Source of the DNA: Gracilibacteraceae bacterium
GTDB lineage: Bacteria; Bacillota; Desulfitobacteriia; Desulfitobacteriales; Syntrophobotulaceae
Assembly (NCBI GenBank): GCA_031266805.1
Contig: JAISAH010000102.1
Span: forward strand, 32,130 to 96,129
Reading direction: 5' to 3'
DNA: 64,000 nucleotides
Shown here: in pieces, positions 12,101-18,146 of the stretch
Numbering within the stretch: the first letter of the stretch is position 1
Layout of the letters: each line of letters opens with the position of its first letter
Program-made: the position numbers and the translations under genes
Notes under the pieces: generated by a model
What the model saw: only the letters and a program-made list of their open reading frames with translations
Told to the model about the DNA's origin: nothing
Database searches by the model: none

Positions 12101-12726
12101 TTATAAAAGGAGTTAAAGTACCCATATATAGCTTTGTATTCAATAACGATACGCCTCCGCAACCACCGGCTCAGCCTTCATCGCCGCCGGGCCTGACCTA
12201 TTATGCCTCACCTGTTAGCCCGGCCGAAAATCACAAGTTTACTATAACTTTCCAACCGCGCGCCGATCATATTTTACCCAGCTCCTTTAATGTATATATG
12301 AAAGAGGGTTTGCTCGACAGTCTCACCAGTTACGGATACAACATTTCGACGAACAGCGACGGCAAGCCGATCGGCGTGTTGGAGATCCCCTCCGTGACCG
12401 GCAATTTGAAGATAGAGATTGAAGGCAAGAGGATAGCGACCTATAAGATGAACGCGGCAAACCTTGAGACTATAGTCACTCCGCCTGTCTATAAGAGCAG
12501 CCCGCTGGTTATCAAGTTCACCCCGAAACCCGGTTATAAGCTGCCTGCTAATGTTGACGTCATAAGAGAGAAGGATCCCTCTCCATTACCGCTTTCCACT
12601 TACGCTTATAACCAAACCGACGGAACATTGACGATATACGGTTTTGCCGATCCAGATGTCTCGGGGTCTTTATTCCCTGTGGATGAATCTTTGAAAATCA
12701 CCGCCATCGGAGTAAAAGATCCATAA
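6142..12726 (+). CDS. Giant secreted cell-wall-binding (CWB2) surface protein with ~17 tandem repeats
   Basis: A predicted exported protein of 2194 residues. It has an N-terminal signal peptide (positively charged start, hydrophobic core to about residue 34). Three cell-wall-binding-2 repeats follow (~40-335; for example RISGENRYETA, GGQNRFETA, GGADRFATN). These are known in Clostridia to anchor proteins non-covalently to secondary wall polymers. A Gly/Ser linker (~338-357) leads to a beta-rich region (~358-590) with no family I recognise. From about residue 592 to the end there are about 17 repeats of 85-110 residues. The approximate consensus is Y-x-(V/K)-x-A-x-G-L-x-Y-T, then FTPKxGYxLP, MGG and (V)TGNVTI-x-A-x-G-x-KVP. 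There is no LPXTG sorting signal. Adhesin, S-layer-associated and scaffold roles are all possible; none is shown by sequence. A perfect hairpin follows the stop. Confidence 0.88.
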   Translation: MIKKYNSRFFAIFLAFTLLLNAVCVFRPPDLLAAASSSMKIARISGENRYETAIKVSQTGWKDAAIAIIASGSDANLVDALTIAPLARIMNAPILLTNGADLTEATAQELLRLNTETVYIASGLGVINQRVRSQLERIGVRVIPLGGQNRFETALNIAKEIDRFRPVTTALVSTAYSNVDALSAASIAAQNGWPILLSAPESIPSDARVFLDNSAITKTYVIGGGGVVSDQVLSSLRGAERLGGADRFATNLEILKRFENDMDFQNLYVANGLNSHLVDSLVASSYIAGHPLLMVNNIRVERPALTFLAGHPISTATALGGTSVVSDEILKSLNNQAISGGGSSGGGSGSSSGGSSSKTPFLLKDGEDLIIYTGGNYTPARINAFEETIRTLTVDAAVLNGTVTVTDLTIEGDVLIKGGGEHSVKFVNCVFLGKLTVEKKNAKSAEGVRVYFGRNTTPPKRVILKSKAIVESYATVPTLERVNISTADPVTIMAPAFQVVYDVSVKSPSITVRDDVGLLLVPEDATVILNGTKALVETLASDGTKLTLSGKGKIYRFLATKPDKIKVRVVRGTDIRDVSNNRYESYEFIPAHLVTIDVKNMDYDAPPVIEDGEMVTVYFIPDADYALPSAVKVQLGSSAVGPEYYNYSRPDAKLEVYRITDHLKVTAAAKKATDYKITVKATGIKYTLVLNDRVVEPGALGKDGQTLEVRLTPENGYRLPVPLSVGLTMDGINISQGTGGGYTYTVKSEQEAVVYIPALTGPVTLTAPGQKIGPLKLTVKATGLTYTASPSTPEYGLPLDVLFTSKPGAFPPSEDSVAVEMGGHRLTPDQGGVTGDYRIYRVANDALEVTLHRVTDSVTITAAARSLPAFTVNAPGLEYTATPPQLTVMGQSLAIAFTPGEGHDLPGSSGVTVTMGARTLEEGVGYTYIKSNDFAAELRILNITDNVVVNAFGVKVPTTKLSVKTPGLDHVAAPRAPVVDRAFSVTFTPQEGYLLPSSLTAFTVKMGPNMLVQGTDYTLTAVNPYTLELVIPKITGDVTISAQGRKLPVIKVNAKGIDYTLAPPVFTDFGQPLTIALTPQSGYFLPNQNELMVQVGSSFLAQADFAYTLVGGGARLEIPAGTIMGDVTVTANGKVKPTYKLTISSTGLTYTAVPKAPVEGEPVDIVFTAKSGYYLPKDEIVMVNMGGIPLTAGTGGFRLNRSYEIDNDTLSIIIEKVLGDIFISAPGQKVPVATVKAPGLDFEFTQLIAIDDTLRVTFAPKTGYVLPNFVSVQMGGRMQDPSSYTYKNLGTTATLMVEHVNDNITVVATGVKIPTYAVAITAAGLNLPSVKSASENQRLSLDFTPKAGYALPEDANIVVSMGGSVLTRVDPPAVPGTGEYLLTRVPAMNMANIVIPKVTGNVSISMPGLKVPTYTIKATGATFVATPETPTATEYKLTVVFTAKAGYDLPNYSVISVVMGKNLTYTPGSTPSADQFTYTVVGTTATLTIEKVTANVTINANGNKVPVYTTKYTGAGFTALFTPTAPQHGSPLHVLLTLKAGYQFPINGTSDVSIQMGNSFLTAVTDYTITPTPAVNPNAYMITLLNNSPRVGVEGNITVRADGYKVPIYSTKYTGTGLTAVFTPKAPTHGDPLNVLITPKTGYVMPAVTDYTVQMGIDVLTEGAGKDYTVSTGPTAHTINFLKPVTGNVVVTVNGVKIPAVSVKATGYNYTSNPLKPTTVPQNMTFDFALKTGYRHPDPSDILITMGGANLLEGPGGWTMTNPTTNTMRIQVNGVKEDLKVTVPGVKVPTYKLTVKTTGLKYTAVKTTLTEGVDPAIVQLWPTTGYTLPLKSESLDDYLTVTMGGSQLFQFSQLRYKAEYDSDYTAGVTSVPQYLTITVPDSGAVNGAVSVTATGRKLPEYTLNITNLNYTATPTVFTALGQTLIITMQPKSGYQLPDSSTGTNDIHVYQNINGINEELYGSNMFVGGSDNTATLKVENVTKNITVVIKGVKVPIYSFVFNNDTPPQPPAQPSSPPGLTYYASPVSPAENHKFTITFQPRADHILPSSFNVYMKEGLLDSLTSYGYNISTNSDGKPIGVLEIPSVTGNLKIEIEGKRIATYKMNAANLETIVTPPVYKSSPLVIKFTPKPGYKLPANVDVIREKDPSPLPLSTYAYNQTDGTLTIYGFADPDVSGSLFPVDESLKITAIGVKDP

Positions 12727-12788
12727 AACCTGAATTTGTCTCGCGGGGGACGGTTTGTGAACCGTCCCCCGCTTGCGCGTTCAGGGTT
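12725..12788. repeat. Dispersed hairpin repeat, copy 1
   Basis: This 64-bp unit runs from AAAACCTGAATTTGTC to GCGCGTTCAGGGTT. It contains a perfect 13-bp stem (GCGGGGGACGGTT, 12743-12755) with a TGTG loop, closing at 12772. It begins at the stop codon of the surface protein. A second copy lies about 145 bp downstream. The stem is not followed by a T-run, so it is not a classical intrinsic terminator. Confidence 0.85.
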
Positions 12789-12891
12789 CTATCCGTCCGC
12801 GCCATTATTATGCCGAAATCCATGCCCTGTAGGGAGCGGCGTCCTCGACACTCCGCCGCTTGGATTCCAAGATAAGCCCGGACAAGCCGTT

Positions 12892-12920
12892 GTCATTGCG
12901 AGCGAAGCGAAGCAATCCAG
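12892..12920. repeat. REP-like element (GTCATTGCGAGCGAAGCGAA type)
   Basis: GTCATTGCGAGCGAAGCGAA followed by GCAATCCAG is an imperfect palindrome (ATTGC ... GCAAT). It belongs to a repeat type I recognise as common between genes in many unrelated bacterial genomes. It lies between the two copies of the hairpin repeat. Together with them it fills the 372-bp stretch 12727-13098, which holds no credible gene. Confidence 0.6.
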
Positions 12921-12932
12921 ACCCGCGTTTAC

Positions 12933-12994
12933 AAAACCTGAATTTGTCTTGCGGGGGGTGGTTTGTGAACCGCCCCGCTTGCGCGTTCAGGGTT
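12933..12994. repeat. Dispersed hairpin repeat, copy 2
   Basis: A direct repeat of 12725-12788 with the same ends (AAAACCTGAATTTGTC ... GCGCGTTCAGGGTT). The stem sequence has changed to GGGGTGGTT-TGTG-AACCGCCCC, so pairing is kept through different bases and one G-T pair. This suggests that the folded structure rather than the exact sequence is maintained. Confidence 0.8.
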
Positions 12995-13039
12995 ATCGCT
13001 AATACGCACTAAGTTAACCAGAAAATGGAAAAATTTCGG

Positions 13040-13068
13040 TTGTCGAAACAGCAAAAATCGTGTATAAT
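13040..13068 (+). promoter_or_regulatory. Predicted promoter for the BRO-N gene
   Basis: TTGTCG, a 17-bp spacer and a consensus TATAAT (13063-13068) lie about 30 bp before the start codon. AAGGGGG is the ribosome binding site. The gene therefore appears to have its own constitutive-type promoter. Confidence 0.6.
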
Positions 13069-13098
13069 ATTTAAAGTCTTGATAAGGGGGCAATTCTC

Positions 13099-14013
13099 AT
13101 GAACGAAAACAACAAAATCCAATTATTTGAGGACAAGCGCATACGCTGCGTATGGGACGCGGAAAAAGAGGAATGGTATTTTTCCGTCGTTGATGTGGTC
13201 GAGGTCTTAACAGGTACGGACAACCCGCGCCGTTACTGGAGTGACCTCAAACGCAAGCTGAAAGCCGAGGGAAGTGAGTTGTACGAAAAAATCGTACAAC
13301 TGAAATTGCAGTCCGCAGACGGCAAACGATACAGCACCGACGTCGCCAATACGGAACAGCTTTTGCGGCTTATCCAGTCTATACCGTCGCCAAAAGTAGA
13401 ACCGTTGAAATTGTGGCTCGCGCAAGTCGGCAGGGAACGCATTGAAGAAACGATAGACCCGGAACAGGCGATTGACCGCGCTTTTGATACATATCTGAAA
13501 AAGGGTTATTCAACGGATTGGATACATCAGAGGCTTTTGACAATCCGTATCCGCAATGACCTCACCGCCGAATGGCAGAAGCGCGGAGTAGAAAAAGGGT
13601 TGGAATATGCCATACTCACCGACGAAATAACCAAAGCGTGGTCGGGTATGACAACGCGGAAGTACAAAGACCTTAAAGGCTTGAAAAAAGAGAACTTGCG
13701 CGACAATATGACCGATTTGGAGCTTGTGCTTACCATGCTTGCCGAAGCTACGACAACGGAGTATTCCAAAGCGCAAAAACCGGAAACCTTTGAGGGAAGC
13801 CGCCAAATTGCCAAAGACGGCGGAAGTGTCGCAGGCGACGCGCGAAAGACGATTGAAACGCGGACGGGAAAGCCCGTCATTACGTCCCGAAACGCCGTGC
13901 AGTTGAATAAGCTCGTTACAGATATAATAGAGGGTGTTGCCGACAATCCCGGCAAAGAAGAAATAAAACGGCATGAGGCATCCCTTTTGGATTCCGGCAT
14001 GAAGCCGGAATGA
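13099..14013 (+). CDS. BRO-N domain protein (phage antirepressor-like)
   Basis: The 304-residue protein begins with a BRO-N-type domain (IRCVWDAEKEEWYFSVVDVVEVLTG; DNPRRYWSDLKRKL), the fold found in phage antirepressors and baculovirus BRO proteins and thought to bind DNA. The C-terminal half is basic and polar, without a motif I can name. No phage genes surround it, so this is a chromosomal stand-alone member. The last codons (LLDSGMKPE) are encoded by a dispersed ATTCCGGC-ATGAA-GCCGGAAT hairpin. The original C-terminus may therefore have been replaced by a repeat insertion. Base composition is more AT-rich than in the neighbours, consistent with acquisition. Confidence 0.75.
   Translation: MNENNKIQLFEDKRIRCVWDAEKEEWYFSVVDVVEVLTGTDNPRRYWSDLKRKLKAEGSELYEKIVQLKLQSADGKRYSTDVANTEQLLRLIQSIPSPKVEPLKLWLAQVGRERIEETIDPEQAIDRAFDTYLKKGYSTDWIHQRLLTIRIRNDLTAEWQKRGVEKGLEYAILTDEITKAWSGMTTRKYKDLKGLKKENLRDNMTDLELVLTMLAEATTTEYSKAQKPETFEGSRQIAKDGGSVAGDARKTIETRTGKPVITSRNAVQLNKLVTDIIEGVADNPGKEEIKRHEASLLDSGMKPE
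13991..14011. repeat. REP-like hairpin overlapping the 3' end of the BRO-N gene
   Basis: ATTCCGGC, an ATGAA loop and GCCGGAAT form a perfect 8-bp stem. It belongs to a widely seen dispersed repeat type. Here it encodes the final residues and stop of the BRO-N protein. Confidence 0.7.
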
Positions 14014-14099
14014 CGAAACCGTATCAAAATGTTTTCACAAATACTTTATTGCTGATATTACCATCATGAATCCGATTGATTTTTTAAGGAGGTATACTG

Positions 14100-14315
14100 A
14101 TGCGGAGTAATACCATTGTGAAAGATGAGGGTATGCGTGTCCTCGCAGAGCGGCTTGGACTTGTGGACGCGGAGCGGTTTATCACGCTTTTGCGGCGTGA
14201 ACCGTTTGATTATACCGAATGGCGACGCGACCTTTATAGAGGTGTGCCGCTTGATGAGTTCTTAAAAAAGGCTGACGAATACCGCAAAACGGCTGAGGCG
14301 TATGCGAACGATTAA
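14100..14315 (+). CDS. Conserved-looking small hypothetical protein (71 aa)
   Basis: MRSNTIVKDEGMRVLAERLG begins a 71-residue, charged, mostly helical protein without membrane segments. A perfect ribosome site (AAGGAGG, 7 nt before the ATG) supports it as real. I do not recognise a named family. Its size and solitary position next to a BRO-N gene would fit an antitoxin or accessory DNA-linked protein, but no toxin partner lies beside it. The following 203 bp (14316-14518) hold no gene; only a GTCCGGCCGGAC palindrome is noticeable. Confidence 0.6.
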   Translation: MRSNTIVKDEGMRVLAERLGLVDAERFITLLRREPFDYTEWRRDLYRGVPLDEFLKKADEYRKTAEAYAND

Positions 14316-14518
14316 GAACTGGTGATAATCCAATATTTATAAAATACATTATTTTTCTATCTACACCCAACCCGCTGGGGCGGCTTGCGGTTGCGTCTTC
14401 TTTGTGGTAAGATAAAACATATTCACTGCTGGAGCGCAGCTTCAGTTTGAGTAAAAAGGAAGCGCCGATCAGGTCCGGCCGGACTTGACCGTTGTTTCCC
14501 AGGAAAAGGGGGACCGTG

Positions 14519-15028
14519 ATGGACTTCATCAAAGAAACAGACTTGCCGGGCATAGGCCGCAAGTTTTCAGCGTCGCCCGCGAGCGGCGGCAAAATCATAA
14601 TCATCGTGCATGACGACGGGGTGCGGGAGATATACCGCTATGACGACAGTGACGCGGACAGCGAAGTCGAGCACATCGTTTCGTTTGACGACTCGGAGGC
14701 CCGCAAGATCGCCGGGATCCTCGGCGGGTTGGCCTACACGCCCAAAGCGTTGGACAACGCGCGCGTCGATCTCAAAGGGCTGGCGATCGACTGGTATAAA
14801 CTGACCGCTCCGGCGCCGTTCATCGGCTCGTCGATCGGCGCGCTCGGCATCCGGAAAAATATAGGCGTCAGCATAATCGGTATAATCCGTCATGACGGCG
14901 GCAGTCTGGTCAACCCCGGCCCGGAAGCCGTGCTGCAGGACGGCGACACGGTCGTGATGGCCGGCACGCGGGAGCAAATCAACGCTTTTCATGCCGGCGC
15001 GCGCGGAAACCCGCAGCCGGCGTCTTGA
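14519..15028 (+). CDS. khtT: Antiporter regulatory subunit with TrkA-C domain (KhtT-like)
   Basis: A cytosolic protein of 169 residues. The N-terminal part (MDFIKETDLPGIGRKF) matches the KhtT-like cap. The C-terminal half is a TrkA-C (RCK-C) ligand-binding domain (GVSIIGIIRHDGG, VLQDGDTVVMAGT). In KhtTU systems this subunit gates the membrane antiporter in response to a nucleotide such as c-di-AMP. The track start at 14492 is replaced by ATG 14519, which has AGGGGGA 6 nt upstream. The antiporter gene follows after 27 bp, so they form an operon. Confidence 0.85.
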   Translation: MDFIKETDLPGIGRKFSASPASGGKIIIIVHDDGVREIYRYDDSDADSEVEHIVSFDDSEARKIAGILGGLAYTPKALDNARVDLKGLAIDWYKLTAPAPFIGSSIGALGIRKNIGVSIIGIIRHDGGSLVNPGPEAVLQDGDTVVMAGTREQINAFHAGARGNPQPAS

Positions 15029-15055
15029 ACGTCTCGACTGACGGAGGGCAGAGTT

Positions 15056-16300
15056 TTGGAATATGATTTTCTGGAATTGGGAGCGCTGTTGCTCTTTGTA
15101 GCCATGTCCGGCATCATCGCTTCCCGCTTAAAATTTTCCATCGTGCCGATCGTAATCATCATGGGGCTGCTGCTGCCGCCCAACGGGATAACGCCTTACC
15201 AGCCGGCGGAAAGCACTATGGACGCCATTGATTTTCTCGGCCGTCTGGGGGTGCTGTTTCTGCTGTTTTCACTCGGGCTGGAATTTTCTATCCGCAAATT
15301 GATCGCCTCGGCGGGAACGATGGTGAAAAGCGGGCTGATTTATCTGGCTTTCAACGCGACGGCGGCGGTCCTCTTTACTATGCTGCTCGGCTGGGGCGTG
15401 GAGGAGATCCTGTTGGCCACCGGCATTATCATCATATCCTCCAGCGCCATCGTCGCCAAAACGCTTGTCGACCTGAAACGCACGGCCAATCCCGAAACAG
15501 AAGTGATAATGGGGCTGATGCTGTTTCAGGATATTTTCATGGCCGCCTATCTGCCCATCGTTTCCGCCATCGCTATCAGCCGCGGCGGCAAACCGTCCGA
15601 TCTGGCGATCTCAGTCGGTTTCGCCTTCGCTGTTATTATAGTGTTTGTCTTTATCAGCCTGCGCACGACAAAGGTGTTGGAGAGCATATTCGCTATCGCC
15701 AGCGAGGAGACTTTTTTGCTCGTGGTGCTGGCCCTGCTGATTTTCATGGCCGGCGCTTCGGAAGCGCTGGATATTTCCGAAGCGATAGGGGCGCTCATCC
15801 TCGGCATGATCATGGCGGAGACGTCTCAGCAGGAACGCATCGTTCATCTTGTCGTCCCGTTCCGCGACTTTTTTGGCGCGGCTTTCTTCTTCGGTTTTGC
15901 CTTGAAGATATCTTTGAACAGTTTGCTGGGCGCGGTGATGGTCGCCGTGATCGCCGTGGCGCTGACGCTGGCCGGCAGTCTGGCTTACGGATTCACCATG
16001 AGCAAAGTGGCCGGCATCTCCAAGCGCGGCGCCCTGAATCTCGGTCTCACCATTACGTCCCGCGGAGAATTTTCCATCGTCTTAGCCAATCTGGGGACGG
16101 CGGCGGGGCTCAGTTCCGTGCTGGAATCTTTTTCCGTGCTATACGTCGTGATTCTGGCCGTTCTAGGGCCGCTGTTAAGCCGTTTATCCGATCCGATTTA
16201 TCAGGTATTGGCGCCGCGTTTAGGCTGGCGCCGCGAAACTCCTAAGAGCAAACCCCATAAAGAAATCGACGCAGCTTTGCTAAAAGATAAAAAAGAATGA
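15056..16300 (+). CDS. khtU: Cation:proton antiporter, CPA2/KefB family (KhtU-like)
   Basis: The 414-residue integral membrane protein has about 12-13 hydrophobic segments across its whole length. The typical CPA2 core is present (LGVLFLLFSLGLEFS; SSSAIVAKTLVDL; EAIGALILGMIMAE; TSRGEFSIVLANLG). It probably exchanges K+ or another monovalent cation for H+. It lacks the C-terminal RCK-N domain of KefB/KefC, consistent with regulation by the separate KhtT-like subunit encoded just upstream. The start is a TTG at 15056 with GGAGG upstream. Confidence 0.87.
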   Translation: MEYDFLELGALLLFVAMSGIIASRLKFSIVPIVIIMGLLLPPNGITPYQPAESTMDAIDFLGRLGVLFLLFSLGLEFSIRKLIASAGTMVKSGLIYLAFNATAAVLFTMLLGWGVEEILLATGIIIISSSAIVAKTLVDLKRTANPETEVIMGLMLFQDIFMAAYLPIVSAIAISRGGKPSDLAISVGFAFAVIIVFVFISLRTTKVLESIFAIASEETFLLVVLALLIFMAGASEALDISEAIGALILGMIMAETSQQERIVHLVVPFRDFFGAAFFFGFALKISLNSLLGAVMVAVIAVALTLAGSLAYGFTMSKVAGISKRGALNLGLTITSRGEFSIVLANLGTAAGLSSVLESFSVLYVVILAVLGPLLSRLSDPIYQVLAPRLGWRRETPKSKPHKEIDAALLKDKKE

Positions 16301-16321
16301 TTTGGGGGAGGGGAACGCGCT

Positions 16322-17473
16322 GTGATCAATGTGAGCGGAGTGCGCAGAAAGCCTAATCTGAGAGTGTTCGGGCCTGGCGACCTCATCGTGCGGGAAGGGG
16401 AGATGGAGTCCCGCATGTATATCGTCATCACAGGCAAAATGGTTACTTACAAAAATTACCAAAAAACCGGCGAAATCTCGCTGGCGGAACTGGGGCCGGG
16501 AGAATTTTTCGGCGAGCAGTCGCTGTTTTTAGGCGCCGGCCAGCCGGCCACCATAGTGGCGACGGAAGAATCACTCACTATTTCCCTCACCCGCGACGAG
16601 ATCTTTGAATTTTTCCGCGTAGAATCGGAAGCCACTTTTTCCCTGATCGCGGATATCTGCCGGCGCGAGGGTGAAAAAGAAGGCGTTCCCCAGCCCCGGC
16701 CCGCCCCTGACCGCCGGCTCAGCGCCCCCGGCCTTTTCCCGGCCGGACACGGGCATTACCACCTGCCGGCGCCGGAGGGCGAGGCTCCGGCGGGCGTCGT
16801 CTTCACCGCCAAGGAAAAATGCCCGATCTGCGGCGTGACTTTTGCGGCGGCCGGTCTGCGCGAGTCCAAGCTGATACGCCACAGAACGGATCCGGATCTG
16901 CGCGAGCGTTACAAAGGCGTGGAACCGATGTATTATGACGTCCTGACCTGTCCCCAATGCTGGTATTCCGCGCTGCGGGATACTTTTGACTCGGCGGAGC
17001 CGGCGGATTCTCATATCCTGATGACCGAACTGGGAGCTTTGCAGCGGGAATTGGGTTTTGAGTTTGATAATCGCAAAGACGCGGCGGAGGTTTTTACCGG
17101 CTATTATCTCGCGCTGCGGATTGCGCCCCGCTGCTTTTTGCAGGCGGAAACCCAGACGGCGCGGCTGTGGGTGAAACTGAGCCGTTTGTATGAGGACTGC
17201 GGGGATCAGACGATGATGGAATACGCCAATCGGCAGGCCCTGGACGCTTATAAGGATATCTATCAGCGCGTGAGTTTAAGCCCGCGCGCTTTGCAGCGTA
17301 TACAGTTTATCCTGGGCGACCTGTATTTCAAAACGGGGGAATTCCGGGAAGCGCGGGAAATGCTGTTTAAGGCCAAAATCGCCAAAGACGGCACCGAACT
17401 GATCCGGCGCTACGCGGAAGATCGCATCGACTTGATGCGGGAAACGGATAGACAAGAGAGCATAACGGGGTGA
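16322..17473 (+). CDS. cNMP-binding / DUF2225 zinc-ribbon / TPR protein
   Basis: A 383-residue soluble protein starting at a GTG with GGGGGAGGGGAA upstream. Residues ~15-115 form a cyclic-nucleotide-binding domain (GDLIVREGEMESRMYIVITG; LGPGEFFGEQSLFLG). A proline-rich linker follows. Next comes a DUF2225-type region with two Cys pairs (CPIC 167-170, CPQC 210-213) likely to bind one zinc, then TPR-like helices to the end. There is no helix-turn-helix, so it is not a Crp-type regulator. It lies 21 bp after the antiporter gene and 4 bp before a C39-like gene, which suggests a nucleotide-responsive module linked to ion transport. That link is inference. Confidence 0.8.
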   Translation: MINVSGVRRKPNLRVFGPGDLIVREGEMESRMYIVITGKMVTYKNYQKTGEISLAELGPGEFFGEQSLFLGAGQPATIVATEESLTISLTRDEIFEFFRVESEATFSLIADICRREGEKEGVPQPRPAPDRRLSAPGLFPAGHGHYHLPAPEGEAPAGVVFTAKEKCPICGVTFAAAGLRESKLIRHRTDPDLRERYKGVEPMYYDVLTCPQCWYSALRDTFDSAEPADSHILMTELGALQRELGFEFDNRKDAAEVFTGYYLALRIAPRCFLQAETQTARLWVKLSRLYEDCGDQTMMEYANRQALDAYKDIYQRVSLSPRALQRIQFILGDLYFKTGEFREAREMLFKAKIAKDGTELIRRYAEDRIDLMRETDRQESITG

Positions 17474-17477
17474 TGAT

Positions 17478-18146
17478 TTGGATCTACTCAGTCCGTCGGC
17501 TGCCGCGATCCGCTCGCCGGAAATCTATAAGTTTACGGACCCGGACGGACGGCCCAGTTACGGAGCTAATCAGACATGGTACGCGACGGAATGGCAGCGC
17601 CGCGCCGGTTGCGGTCCGACGGTTTTCGCCCATTTGGTTTGGTATATCGCGCGCACGCGGGAAAAATACGCTTCGCTGTGCCCCTATGCCGAAAGTGATA
17701 CGGCCGGCTTTCTCCCTCTGATGGAAGACGCTTGGCGTCATATCACCCCCGGAAAACAAGGCGTCAACAAGACCGCCATGTTCGCGGCCGGGGCCGTGAG
17801 TTACGGCGCGGAAAGAAACGTGCCGCTCCGCCCCCACGTCCGGGAAATACCGGCGCCGTTCAGACGGCGGCCGCCGCTCGCCGATATAGAACAGTTCATC
17901 ACCGGGTTTCTCGCGGACGACCTGCCCGTAGCTTTTCTGAATCTCTCCAACGGGCTGCTGACCAATCTGGACAGTTGGCATTGGGTCACGCTCATCGCCT
18001 ATGAAACAGCCGGCCACACCGCCCTCATGTACGACCAGAGCCGGAGCTCCGTTATCGACGTCGGCCTGTGGCTGCGCACGACCGCGTTCGGCGGGGGATT
18101 CGTGGCGGTCGTCCCGTCACTGGAGCTCGGCCAGCCGGACCCTTAA
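17478..18146 (+). CDS. Putative C39/papain-like cysteine-protease-fold protein
   Basis: A 222-residue protein read from a TTG at 17478, four bases after the upstream stop. It has a possible catalytic Cys in RRAGCGPTVFAH, a His in DSWHWVTLIAYE and a downstream YDQSRSS, the order of a C39-like peptidase fold. No signal peptide or membrane segment is visible, so it would act in the cytosol. It is translationally linked to the cNMP/DUF2225 gene. Proteolytic activity is not established. Its 3' end overlaps the convergent valS gene by 30 bp. Confidence 0.6.
   Translation: MDLLSPSAAAIRSPEIYKFTDPDGRPSYGANQTWYATEWQRRAGCGPTVFAHLVWYIARTREKYASLCPYAESDTAGFLPLMEDAWRHITPGKQGVNKTAMFAAGAVSYGAERNVPLRPHVREIPAPFRRRPPLADIEQFITGFLADDLPVAFLNLSNGLLTNLDSWHWVTLIAYETAGHTALMYDQSRSSVIDVGLWLRTTAFGGGFVAVVPSLELGQPDP

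Noticed and set aside
7900-12726. CRISPR-like or tandem DNA repeats
   Set aside because: Periodicity is at the protein level (85-110 residues) with diverged DNA; there are no short identical direct repeats with unique spacers.
12736-13002. 88-aa plus-strand ORF
   Set aside because: It runs straight through the two hairpin repeats and the REP-like element (typical spurious VIASEAKQS translation); no ribosome site.
14316-14518. c-di-AMP (ydaO-type) riboswitch before khtT
   Set aside because: The region is near antiporter genes, where such riboswitches occur, but I could not find the conserved pairing or core motifs; only a GTCCGGCCGGAC palindrome.
17470-17721. 83-aa ORF starting ATGATTTGG
   Set aside because: Overlaps the C39-like gene in another frame with an Arg-rich translation; the TTG-started 222-aa frame shows protein-like conservation patterns.
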